From contig NZ_JBFNEH010000005.1 in assembly GCF_040797425.1 (NCBI RefSeq), forward strand, positions 50,372 to 114,371: a stretch of 64,000 nucleotides of DNA, in the 5' to 3' direction. Below the pieces are notes generated by a model that saw nothing but the letters and a program-made list of their open reading frames with translations, was not told the DNA's origin and did not search any database. Origin of the DNA: Symbiobacterium sp040797425 (GTDB taxonomy: Bacteria > Bacillota > Sulfobacillia > Symbiobacteriales > Symbiobacteriaceae). Shown piece by piece: positions 50,352 to 58,599 of this stretch (its first letter is position 1; every line of letters starts with the position of its first letter). Both the position numbers and the translations under genes were made by a program.

Positions 50352-51497
50352 ATGAGCCTGAACTTCGATCTGAGCCGGGAGCAGTCCATGATCCGCGACC
50401 TGGCGCGGGAGTTCGCCGAGGGTGAGGTGGCCCCCGGCGCGGCGGAGCGGGACAAGACGGGCCGCTTCCCCCTGGAACTGGTGCGCAGGATGGGCGAACT
50501 GGGCCTTCTGGGCATCCCCATTCCGGAAGCGTACGGAGGCACGGGTGGGGACACGGTGGCCTACGCCCTGGCGGTCGAGGAGATCAGCCGGGCGGACGGC
50601 TCGCTGGGCCTCACCATGGCGGCGCACTGTTCCATCGGGATGGGCCCGGTGCTCTACTTCGGCACCGAAGAGCAGAAGAAGCAGTGGCTGCCCGGGGCGG
50701 CGCGGGGCGAGTACCTGGCCTCGTTCGGGCTGACGGAGCCCGAAGCCGGGTCCGATGCGGCCGCCACCAGGACCACGGCGGTGCGGGACGGCGAGGGGTG
50801 GGTGCTGAGCGGCTCCAAGTCGTTTATCACCAACGCCTACTACTGTGGCTACATCGTGTGCACCGCCGTCACCCGCCCCGGCGAGGGGCACCGGGGCATC
50901 AGCGCGTTCATCGTGCCCAACCCGACGCCGGGTTTCACCATCGGTCCGGCCTACGAGAAGATGGGCCTGCGCTCTTCGGACACGCGGCCCCTCTACTTCG
51001 ATCAGGTGCGGCTGCCCGCTGATGCCCTGCTGGGCCAGGAGGGGGAGGGGTTCCGCCAGTTCATGATCACCCTGGACGGCGGCCGCATCTCCATCGGCGC
51101 CATGGCGGTGGGCATCGCCCAGGCGGCCCTGGACGCGGCGCTGGCCTATGCCCGGCAGCGCGTCCAGTTCGGCCAGACCATCTCCAAGTTCCAGGCCATC
51201 CAGTTCAAGCTGGCCGACATGGCGATGGAGATCGAACTGGCCCGGAACATGGTGCTGAAGGCGGCCTGGCTGAAGGATCAGGGGCGTCCCTTCACCCGGG
51301 AGGCGGCGATGGCGAAGCTCTTCGCCTCCGAGACGGCGGTCCGGGCCGCCAACCAGGCGATTCAGATCCACGGCGGCGCCGGCTACATGGAGGACCTGCC
51401 CGTCTCGCGCTTCTGGCGGGACGCAAAGCTGACCGAGATCGGCGAAGGCACGAGCGAGATCCAGCGGCTGGTGATCGCCCGGCACCTGGGGTGTTGA
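50352..51497 (+). CDS. Acyl-CoA dehydrogenase
   Basis: FAD-dependent oxidation of a short or branched acyl-CoA to its 2-enoyl-CoA. The 381 residues show the N-terminal helical domain (LSREQSMIRDLAREFAEGEV), SFGLTEPEAGSDAAATRTTA (FAD loop), SKSFITNA, RVQFGQTISKFQAIQFKLADM and the C-terminal EIGEGTSEIQRLVIARHL whose first EGTS Glu is the likely catalytic base. ATG 50352 follows GGAAGGAG. First gene of an acyl-CoA cluster that also has a biotin carrier and carboxyltransferase, which suggests isovaleryl- or citronellyl-CoA type substrates. Confidence 0.93.
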   Translation: MSLNFDLSREQSMIRDLAREFAEGEVAPGAAERDKTGRFPLELVRRMGELGLLGIPIPEAYGGTGGDTVAYALAVEEISRADGSLGLTMAAHCSIGMGPVLYFGTEEQKKQWLPGAARGEYLASFGLTEPEAGSDAAATRTTAVRDGEGWVLSGSKSFITNAYYCGYIVCTAVTRPGEGHRGISAFIVPNPTPGFTIGPAYEKMGLRSSDTRPLYFDQVRLPADALLGQEGEGFRQFMITLDGGRISIGAMAVGIAQAALDAALAYARQRVQFGQTISKFQAIQFKLADMAMEIELARNMVLKAAWLKDQGRPFTREAAMAKLFASETAVRAANQAIQIHGGAGYMEDLPVSRFWRDAKLTEIGEGTSEIQRLVIARHLGC

Positions 51498-51500
51498 GGG

Positions 51501-51776
51501 ATGCTCTACGCCGTTGCACTGGTGGTGGCGCTGCTGATCGGTTTCCTGCTGCCGGAGGCGCTCGGGCTTGTCCTGCTGGGTGCGATGGCCCTCGGCGCAG
51601 CATGGCGGCTGGGGGGTCGGGTCAGCCGGGTGGAGTCGATCCTGGAACAGCACCTGGGGATCCAACTGTCCGAAGAGGCGCACAGGAACACCAGGGTCTA
51701 CGAGACCGAGAGGGCGCACATTCGGGCCCGCATGGCCCGTTATGCAGAAGGGGCAAAGGAGGAGAAGAAGCGGTGA
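51501..51776 (+). CDS. Small membrane-anchored protein, unknown
   Basis: The 91-residue protein begins with two hydrophobic stretches (LYAVALVVALLIGFLLP and LGLVLLGAMALGAAW), then a charged helical tail (VSRVESILEQHLGI, ERAHIRARMARYAEGAKEEKKR). It lies 3 bases after the acyl-CoA dehydrogenase and overlaps the biotin-carrier gene. Function unknown; it could anchor the complex to the membrane. Confidence 0.6.
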   Translation: MLYAVALVVALLIGFLLPEALGLVLLGAMALGAAWRLGGRVSRVESILEQHLGIQLSEEAHRNTRVYETERAHIRARMARYAEGAKEEKKR

Positions 51777-51979
51777 TCCGGGCGAACATGGCCGGAACGG
51801 TGTGGAAGGTGCTGGTGAAGCCCGGGGACACAGTGGCCCCGGGCCAGGACGTGGTGATCCTCGAGTCGATGAAGATGGAGATTCCCATCACCGCCGAGAC
51901 GGGCGGCACGGTGCAGGCGGTGAAGGTGGGCGTGGGCGACTTCGTCAACGAGGGCGACGTGGTGGTGGAACTGGACTGA
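51773..51979 (+). CDS. Stand-alone biotin carboxyl carrier protein
   Basis: The 68-residue protein is just a biotinyl/lipoyl domain (NMAGTVWKVLVKPGDTVAPG). The biotin-accepting Lys34 is in ESMKMEIP; the ESMKME form favours biotin over lipoyl. GTG 51773 overlaps the preceding stop (GTGA). It would carry CO2 between a biotin carboxylase (not in the window) and the carboxyltransferase at 56829. Confidence 0.9.
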   Translation: MIRANMAGTVWKVLVKPGDTVAPGQDVVILESMKMEIPITAETGGTVQAVKVGVGDFVNEGDVVVELD

Positions 51980-52091
51980 CCGGGGTGCGGCCTGGTGCAG
52001 GGGGCTGAGCGCACATGGGGGGATTGCTCTGCCCGCCTGGCCCCGCGGGGGAAGTACCGACTGAAGCGCAGAGAACAGAGGGGGAGTTGAC

Positions 52092-53459
52092 GTGCGCACC
52101 GTTCGCATCGGCGCCGGCCAGGGGTTCTACGGCGACTCGCTCCTGCCGGTGCTCGACGTGGCCCGGTACGGCGACGTGAAGTACATCGGCTTCGACACCC
52201 TGGCGGAACTCACCCTGGCGATCCTCGAGAAGGGCCGCCGGCGGGAGCCCGGCACGGGGTACACCCGCGACGTGGTGCCCATGATGCGCAACCTGCTGCC
52301 CATCGCCAAAGAGCGGGGCATCCGGCTCATCACCAACGCCGGCGGCATCAACCCCCGGGGAGCGGCCCGGGCGGTGGCCGAAGTGGCCCGGGAGCTGGGG
52401 CTCTCTCTCAAGATCGCCTGCGTCACGGGAGACGACATCTTCGACCGGCTGGACGAACTGGCCGCCCTGGGGGTGCAGTTTGCGGGCCCGGCCACCGGTC
52501 AGACCCTGGCCGACGTGCGCGACCGGGTGCTCTTCGCCTCGGTCTACCTGGGGGCCAACGTGGTGGCGGACGCCCTGGCCACGGGGGCGGACGTGGTGAT
52601 CACCGGCCGCACCACCGACACGGCGCAGTTCCTGGGACCGCTCATCCACGAGTTCGGCTGGGCCCGCGACGACTGGGACCGCCTGGCCCAGGGGATCATC
52701 CTCGGCCACCTGATGGAGTGCTCGGGCCAGGTGACCGGCGGCAACTACCAGGTGGGCTGGGAGGAAATCCCCGACCTGCACCGCATCGGCTTCCCCATCG
52801 CCGAGGTGAGCGAGGACGGCAGCTTTGTGCTCACCAAGGCGCCCGGCACGGGCGGCAAGGTCGATCTGAAGAGCGTGAAGGAGCAGTTCCTCTACGAGAT
52901 CCATGACCCGACAACCTACGTCACCCCGGACGTCGTCTGCGACCTGACCACGACCCGCCTGGAGCAGGTGGGCGAAAACCGCGTGCGGGTGAGCGGCACC
53001 AGGGGGCGGCCGGCGCCCCCCACCCTGAAGGCGCTGCTGGGGTTCGCAGATGGCTGGATGGGGGAAGGCTACATCTCGTTCAGCTGGCCCAAGGCCTACA
53101 GCAAGGCGAAGCGGGCGGCGCAGATCATCCGGGCGCGGCTGGAGATGCAGGGGGTCCGGCCCGAGGAGATTCACGAGGAGTACATCGGGATCAACTCGCT
53201 CTGGGGCGCCCTGGCTCCCGAGCCGGTGGACGAGGACCAGATCAACGAGGTGCGGCTGCGCATCGCCATCCGCACCCGGAACAGGAGAGACTGCGAGATC
53301 CTGGCCCGGGAGTTCCCGCCCCTTCTGCTCTCGGGTCCGCCCACGGCGTCGGCCGTCGCCGGCACGCCGCAGCCCCGGGAGCTCATGGGCCTCTGGTCGG
53401 CCCTGATTCCCCGGGAGTGGATCGAGCCGCACGTGCAGATTACGGTGGAGGAGGTGTAG
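52092..53459 (+). CDS. AtuA-family protein, large subunit (DUF1446)
   Basis: The 455-residue protein is related to AtuA of the acyclic terpene utilisation cluster (citronellol/geraniol). It has IGAGQGFYGDSLLPVLDVARYG, KYIGFDTLAELTLAIL, LITNAGGINPRGAARAVAEVA and GADVVITGRTTDTAQFLGPL. The biochemical role is unproven in any organism. GTG 52092 is preceded by GGGGGAG. It is followed at once by the small AtuA partner, which in Pseudomonas is the C-terminal part of one protein. Confidence 0.87.
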   Translation: MRTVRIGAGQGFYGDSLLPVLDVARYGDVKYIGFDTLAELTLAILEKGRRREPGTGYTRDVVPMMRNLLPIAKERGIRLITNAGGINPRGAARAVAEVARELGLSLKIACVTGDDIFDRLDELAALGVQFAGPATGQTLADVRDRVLFASVYLGANVVADALATGADVVITGRTTDTAQFLGPLIHEFGWARDDWDRLAQGIILGHLMECSGQVTGGNYQVGWEEIPDLHRIGFPIAEVSEDGSFVLTKAPGTGGKVDLKSVKEQFLYEIHDPTTYVTPDVVCDLTTTRLEQVGENRVRVSGTRGRPAPPTLKALLGFADGWMGEGYISFSWPKAYSKAKRAAQIIRARLEMQGVRPEEIHEEYIGINSLWGALAPEPVDEDQINEVRLRIAIRTRNRRDCEILAREFPPLLLSGPPTASAVAGTPQPRELMGLWSALIPREWIEPHVQITVEEV

Positions 53460-53461
53460 CC

Positions 53462-53785
53462 GTGGCCCGGCGCATCCGGCTGCTCGACATCTGTCATGCC
53501 CGGTCGGGGGACAAGGGCGATGCCGCCGACATCTCGCTTTTCGCCAACGACGACGCGGCCTGGGAGCTCATCCGCAGGCACGTCACGAAGGACGCGGTGG
53601 CCGACTACTTCCGGCCCGTGGCCAGCGGGCCGGTGGAGCGGTGGGAGGTGCCCAACGTCCAGGCGTTGAAATTCGTGGTGCACGGCGCGCTGGGCGGCGG
53701 GGCTCCGCGGTCGCTCCGCAGCGACAACCTGGGCAAGACGTTCGCCGCCGCCCTGCTGCACATGGAGATCACGGTAGAGGAGTAA
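53462..53785 (+). CDS. AtuA-like small subunit
   Basis: The 107-residue protein corresponds to the C-terminal portion of larger AtuA proteins: RIRLLDICHARSGDKGDAADI, then NVQALKFVVHGALGGGAPRSLR, LGKTFAAALLHMEI. GTG 53462 sits 2 bases after the preceding stop with GAGGAGG overlapping it. The split into two genes is common in Gram-positives. Confidence 0.85.
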   Translation: MARRIRLLDICHARSGDKGDAADISLFANDDAAWELIRRHVTKDAVADYFRPVASGPVERWEVPNVQALKFVVHGALGGGAPRSLRSDNLGKTFAAALLHMEITVEE

Positions 53786-54799
53786 GTGCCTGTGGCAGTT
53801 CCGCAAATCGACGTGGCACGGGCCAGGACGTTTGTCCTGGCCCACGGGAGAGCAGTGGACGTGGCACGCCTGGAGGGCCTGTTCGGTCGGACGGCCCCCG
53901 ACCCTGCGGTGGTGCAGGGACTGGAGCAGCTGCAGAACCCGGACGGAGGGTTCCCGCGCGGCCTGGCGGTGGGTGGCTTTCCCCTCACGGCGCTGGGCAG
54001 TGGGCTCGGTGCGACGGGCGGCACGGGCGCCGATGTGCCGCGCAGTGACGGACCGGCGGGCGGGCCTGCGGCGGATGCGGCCGGCGCCCGGGCGGAGGGG
54101 CCGTCCTCCGTGGCCGCGACCTGCGCCGTCCTGGCCTGGCTCAGGGACATCCCGCCCCTGGCGGGCTCCCCCATGGCGTCGCGGGCCGTGTCGTACCTGC
54201 GGCGCCAGCAGCGGGTAGATGGCGCATGGGCGGAGGGGGCCTGTGCCCGGACGGCTTCGCCCGGCCCGGGCGCGGCGGGCCCCGGCGACGAGCCGACGGC
54301 TTGCGATGTAGAAGAAGCGCCGCTTCCGTCCCTCGGGATCACCGCCATGGCCGCCTACACGCTGCTGGTGATGGACCCGGCGCACGAGGACCCGATCGCC
54401 CGGGCCGCCCGGTGGCTGCGGGACGCGCTGGCAGGCGGGGCCGAGGGGGAAACGGCCGGGCCTGCGGCTGCCGACGCAGCGGTCACCACAGCCGGGGCTG
54501 CGACCCTCGCCCTGGCTGCGGCCGTCTGGCGGCGGGTGCACGTGGCCGGCGTCCCGGATCGGGTCTGGGTGTACTCGCCCGGGGCGGGGCGCGACGCTTC
54601 CGCCGGTGAACTCTGCGCGGTGCTCACCCCGCTGGCGGAACTGGGGCTGCGTGCCGGCGACTTCCTGGTGGCGCTTCGCTGCCTCGAGGCGCTGGCGGGG
54701 ATGCAGCAGGGCGAAGGCGGCTGGCCGGCGGAGGACGGCCGGGCCGTGGCGGCCACGCTGGATGCCCTGCGGGTATTCCGGGCCTTCGGGCTGGCGTGA
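53786..54799 (+). CDS. Toroid-fold protein related to squalene cyclase/prenyltransferase
   Basis: The 337-residue protein has QW-like repeats of the alpha-alpha toroid class: LEQLQNPDGGFPRGLAVGGF (about 45-64), SYLRRQQRVDGAWAE (about 131-145), and MQQGEGGWPAEDGRAVAATL (about 302-321). No DxDD cyclase motif or zinc ligands were seen, so it is not a clear squalene cyclase or protein prenyltransferase. GTG 53786 has GAGGAG 4 bases upstream; GTG 53792 is an alternative. It sits between AtuA and an enoyl-CoA hydratase, which is unusual. Confidence 0.7.
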   Translation: MPVAVPQIDVARARTFVLAHGRAVDVARLEGLFGRTAPDPAVVQGLEQLQNPDGGFPRGLAVGGFPLTALGSGLGATGGTGADVPRSDGPAGGPAADAAGARAEGPSSVAATCAVLAWLRDIPPLAGSPMASRAVSYLRRQQRVDGAWAEGACARTASPGPGAAGPGDEPTACDVEEAPLPSLGITAMAAYTLLVMDPAHEDPIARAARWLRDALAGGAEGETAGPAAADAAVTTAGAATLALAAAVWRRVHVAGVPDRVWVYSPGAGRDASAGELCAVLTPLAELGLRAGDFLVALRCLEALAGMQQGEGGWPAEDGRAVAATLDALRVFRAFGLA

Positions 54800-54835
54800 G
54801 CCCCGGGCGGTCAGCGGGAAGGAGGAGGGAACCGG

Positions 54836-55606
54836 ATGGAGAAGGTGGTCCTGGCCCGTGAGGGACCGATCGCATGGGTGGCCCTGAACAACCCGGAGCG
54901 GCACAACGCCCTCTCCCGGGATGTGGTGTCCGCACTGCAGGCGGCGGCGGACGCGCTGGCTGTGGACAGGCAGGTGCGGGTGGTGGTGCTGCACGGGGGC
55001 GAGTCCAGGTCTTTCTGCAGCGGCGCGGACCTGAAGGAGCGGCAGGGGATGGACGAGCCGGAGGTGCTCGCCACCGTCCACGCCCTCCGGGAGGCCGTGA
55101 ACAGCGTTGCGCAGCTGCCGGTGCCGGTGATCGCCGCCATCCACGGGAACGCCTTCGGCGGCGGGCTGGAGCTGGCCCTGGCCTGCGACATCCGCATCGC
55201 CGCCGACGACGCCCAGATGGGCCTCACCGAGGTGGGCTGGGGCATCATCCCCGGTGCGGGCGGGTGCGTCCGCCTGCCGGCGCTCGTCGGTCCGGCCCGG
55301 GCGAAGGAGCTGATCTTCACCGCCCGCCGGCTTACGGCGGCGGAGGCGCTGAACCTGGGCCTGGTGAGCCGCGTGGTGGCCAGGAGCGAGCTGCTGGACG
55401 AGTGCCGCCGACTGGCGGAGCAGATCGCCGCGCAGGCGCCGCTGGCCGTGCGGGCGGCGAAGCGCGCCATCGACGCCGGCCCGGGCCTGGCCGCCGGCCT
55501 GGCCGCCGAGTGGCGTGAGTACCAGTCCATCGTGCCCACCCGAGACCGGCTGGAGGGGCTGCGGGCGTTCGCGGAGCGCCGGCCGCCGGTCTACCGGGGC
55601 GAGTAG
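54836..55606 (+). CDS. Enoyl-CoA hydratase/isomerase
   Basis: Crotonase-fold enzyme of 256 residues. The oxyanion-hole segments are SRSFCSGADLKERQG and IHGNAFGGGLELALACDIRIA; the catalytic Glu region is MGLTEVGWGIIPGAGGCVRLP. The tail PLAVRAAKRAIDAG fits the family. Given the neighbouring carboxylase, it may hydrate methylglutaconyl-CoA or a terpenoid enoyl-CoA; specificity is inferred. Confidence 0.92.
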   Translation: MEKVVLAREGPIAWVALNNPERHNALSRDVVSALQAAADALAVDRQVRVVVLHGGESRSFCSGADLKERQGMDEPEVLATVHALREAVNSVAQLPVPVIAAIHGNAFGGGLELALACDIRIAADDAQMGLTEVGWGIIPGAGGCVRLPALVGPARAKELIFTARRLTAAEALNLGLVSRVVARSELLDECRRLAEQIAAQAPLAVRAAKRAIDAGPGLAAGLAAEWREYQSIVPTRDRLEGLRAFAERRPPVYRGE

Positions 55607-55702
55607 CGGCTGCGTAGACCGGTACCCTTGCGGCAAGGGCGAATCGGGAACGCCGGGGGCTGCTGCGGCCGGGGCAAGGCGCTGGAAATGGAGGGACCAC
55701 AC

Positions 55703-56665
55703 ATGCTGCTGAACGACGTCGCCTTGATGGAGCATCCGATCAGCATCGTCGGTGCGCTGGGGGGCCTGCTGGCCCACGCCGGGCGCCGCCTGGAGCCCGC
55801 CTACCTGGCAGGGGTCACGGGCCACGCCTTCCGGCTGACGCTCGACCTGGTCATCTCGCCGTCGGGCCCTGCGGAGCTCAACTTCCACGAGGTCTTTCCG
55901 CTGTGGGAGCGGCTCGGCGCGTGGTTCAAGCGGGTCGCCGCCCGGCCGGCCGACCCCGACTATCCTTCCGTGCGCGCCGACGTGGTCCGCCGGGTCGGCC
56001 AGGCGGTGGAGGGCGGCCGGCCGGCCATCGTCTACGACCTGCTGGGCAGCGGCGAGTACGGGCTGGTAGTCGGCGTGGAGGGGGAGCGGTGGGCCTGTCT
56101 CACGCCCGAGAGCCCGGCCGCTCCCCAGTGGATGGAGGTGGCTGCCTGGCCGCCGGCGGAGCATGCGGCCTTCACCCGGGCCGAGGTGATCACGCTGCTG
56201 GACATCGCCGGCGACTTCGACCGGCGCAAGGCGGAGGCGGGGTCGCTCCGCTTCGCCGTGGACCACTTCTGGGCCCCGCCGTCGCGGGACATGTGGCTGC
56301 AGCACGGCCGCGGGGCGTACCAGTACTGGCGCACGGTGCTGAAGGGCAACCTGCCGCTGCACGGCCCGGAGCCGGGGAAGGCGCACAGCTACAACCTCGC
56401 CCTGCTGCGGGCGGCTCGGGGCGACGCCGCGGCCTACTTGGAGCAGCTGGCCGGCCAGTACCCCGAGGCGGAAACGCTGGCCCGGGCCGCGGCGGCTTAC
56501 CGGCGCGTGGAAAGAGCCTTGGCGGAGGCGGTGGCGCTGGCCCCGTACCCGGGGGAGGCGCTGGAGGCGCACCGGGGCGAGGTGGCGGCGTGCCTGGAGC
56601 GGGCCCTGGCGGCCGAGACGGAGGGCGTGGAAGCCATCGAGCGGGCCCTGCGAGTCTTGCGCTAG
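55703..56665 (+). CDS. Unknown cytoplasmic protein (possibly BtrH/C39-like)
   Basis: The 320-residue protein is unrecognised with certainty. The N-terminus (YLAGVTGHAFRLTLDLVISP, FHEVFPLWERLGAWF) recalls proteins with a peptidase-C39-like or BtrH N-terminal fold, but no clear Cys-His pair was located. The C-terminus is helical and Ala/Glu-rich. ATG 55703 has GAGGGA 6 bases upstream; ATG 55688 is in frame but has no site. It lies inside the acyl-CoA cluster. Confidence 0.6.
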   Translation: MLLNDVALMEHPISIVGALGGLLAHAGRRLEPAYLAGVTGHAFRLTLDLVISPSGPAELNFHEVFPLWERLGAWFKRVAARPADPDYPSVRADVVRRVGQAVEGGRPAIVYDLLGSGEYGLVVGVEGERWACLTPESPAAPQWMEVAAWPPAEHAAFTRAEVITLLDIAGDFDRRKAEAGSLRFAVDHFWAPPSRDMWLQHGRGAYQYWRTVLKGNLPLHGPEPGKAHSYNLALLRAARGDAAAYLEQLAGQYPEAETLARAAAAYRRVERALAEAVALAPYPGEALEAHRGEVAACLERALAAETEGVEAIERALRVLR

Positions 56666-56828
56666 CAGACCATTCCGGCGGCCCGCCGGCCGGTGCCGGC
56701 CCGGCGCACCGAGAAGGATGGCCTCCGACCGGCCCGCAGGGGACGGGCAGAGAGAGGGCAGCCCGCCGGTGGAAGCGAGAAACCGGCAGCAGCCCACAGG
56801 GGAGGAACGGGCAGAGGGGGAGGAAGCG

Positions 56829-58355
56829 ATGAGCCTGGATGCACGGCTGATGGCGCTGGAAGAGCAGATCAAGCGGGGGGGAGCCGAGCGGTACCACCAG
56901 CAGGCGCGGGCGCAGGGCAAGCTGTTCGCCCGGGAGCGGATCCGGCTGCTTCTGGACGCGGGCTCCTTCGTGGAAGATGGCCTCTTCGCCAACTGCGAGG
57001 CGGGTGACCTGCCTGCCGACGGCGTGGTCACCGGCCTGGGGCGCATCGACGGTCGGCCGGTGGCGGTGATGGCCAACGACTCTACGGTGAAGGCCGGGTC
57101 GTGGGGGGCCCGCACGGTGGAGAAGATCCTGCGCATCCAGGAGACCGCCGAGCGGCTGCGGATGCCGCTCTTCTACCTGGTGGACTCGGCCGGCGCGCGC
57201 ATCACCGACCAGGTGGAGATGTTCCCCGGTCGGCGCCACGCGGGCCGCATCTTCTATAACCAGGTGCGCCTGAGCGGCATGGTGCCGCAGATCTGCCTGC
57301 TTTTCGGCCCCAGCGCGGCCGGCGGGGCATACATCCCCGCGTTCTGCGACGTGGTCTTCATGGTGCGGGGCAACGCCTCGATGTACCTGGGCTCGCCCCG
57401 CATGGCCGAGATGGTGATCGGCGAGAAGGTGACGCTGGAGGAGATGGGCGGCGCCGAGATGCACACGTCGGTCTCCGGCTGCGGCGACGTGCTCTGCGAG
57501 AGCGAGGAGGAGGCTATCCAGCTCGCCCGGCGGTACTTGAGTTACTTCCCGCAGTGCGCCGGCGAGCGGCCGGCCGCCGCGGCCCCGGTGGAGCCGAAGC
57601 CGGGCCGGGCGCTGGAGGAGATCGTCCCGGCCAACCAGAATGCCGCCTTCGACATGTACGAGCTGATCGACCGGCTGATCGACGAGGGCTCGTGGTTCGA
57701 GATCAAGAAGCGGTTCGCACCGGAGGTCATCACGGGCTTCGCCCGCCTGGGCGGGCGCGTCGTCGGCGTGGTGGCCAACCAGCCCCGGGTGAAGGGCGGC
57801 GTGCTCTTCGTGGACTCCGCCGACAAGGCCGCCCGCTTCATCTGGCTCTGCGACGCCTTCGAGATCCCGCTCCTCTTCCTGGCCGACGTGCCCGGCTTCA
57901 TGATCGGCACCAGGGTGGAGCGGCAGGGCATCATCCGCCACGGGGCGAAGCTGATCGCGGCGGTGAGCGAGGCCACCGTGCCCAAGGTTTGCCTGGTCGT
58001 GCGCAAAGCCTACGGCGCCGGCCTCTACGCCATGGCCGGCCCGGCGTTCGAGCCGGACTGCACGCTGGCCCTGCCTACGGCATCCATCGCCGTGATGGGG
58101 CCGGAGGCGGCGGTGAACGCCGTCTACGCCAATAAGATCGCCGAGAAGCCGCCGGAGGAGCGGGAGGCGTACGTGGCCCAGCTGCGGGAGGAGTACCGGA
58201 AGAACATCGACATCTACCGTCTGGCCTCGGAGCTGATCGTTGACGCCATCATCCCCTTCGGGCGGGTCCGGGAGGAGTTGCTTGCCCGCCTCGCCTTCTA
58301 CGAGCGGCGGCAGCAGGAGCCACCGCGCAAGAAGCGCCCCGTGACGCCGGTGTAA
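56829..58355 (+). CDS. Acyl-CoA carboxylase, carboxyltransferase (beta) subunit
   Basis: Transfers CO2 from biotin to an acyl-CoA. The 508 residues span two crotonase-like halves: SAGARITDQVEMFPGRRHAGRIFYNQVRLSG (about 122-152), LFGPSAAGGAYIPAFCD, GEKVTLEEMGGAEMHTSVSGCGD, LADVPGFMIGTRVERQGIIRHGAKLI and VRKAYGAGLYAMAGPAF. This fits the propionyl/methylcrotonyl/geranyl-CoA carboxylase group. ATG 56829 follows GAGGAAGC. The biotin carboxylase partner is not in the window. Confidence 0.92.
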   Translation: MSLDARLMALEEQIKRGGAERYHQQARAQGKLFARERIRLLLDAGSFVEDGLFANCEAGDLPADGVVTGLGRIDGRPVAVMANDSTVKAGSWGARTVEKILRIQETAERLRMPLFYLVDSAGARITDQVEMFPGRRHAGRIFYNQVRLSGMVPQICLLFGPSAAGGAYIPAFCDVVFMVRGNASMYLGSPRMAEMVIGEKVTLEEMGGAEMHTSVSGCGDVLCESEEEAIQLARRYLSYFPQCAGERPAAAAPVEPKPGRALEEIVPANQNAAFDMYELIDRLIDEGSWFEIKKRFAPEVITGFARLGGRVVGVVANQPRVKGGVLFVDSADKAARFIWLCDAFEIPLLFLADVPGFMIGTRVERQGIIRHGAKLIAAVSEATVPKVCLVVRKAYGAGLYAMAGPAFEPDCTLALPTASIAVMGPEAAVNAVYANKIAEKPPEEREAYVAQLREEYRKNIDIYRLASELIVDAIIPFGRVREELLARLAFYERRQQEPPRKKRPVTPV

Positions 58356-58599
58356 GGCCGACGTTCACGAGACTGGCCCTGTGCGGGCTCCCGCGGCGCG
58401 CGTCTCCCGGAGAGCCCGACGTGTGAACCATCGAGGTCTGGGAGCCGACTCCCCGGCCGCGATGGCTCTTGCGCGCCCGCCGCGGGCGCCCTGAACTGCG
58501 GCTCCGCCGCCGGGGGGCCACCGGACTCGTTCTGCACCGGCGGAGTCGCCGAACTCGTCTGTTGTGTAAGAAGGACGCACAGAGAGGGGTTGTGCCAGG

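Noticed and set aside
58384..58418. cgggctc / gagcccg inverted repeat after the carboxyltransferase gene as a terminator
   Set aside because: Only 7 bp with a 21-base loop and no T run; too weak.
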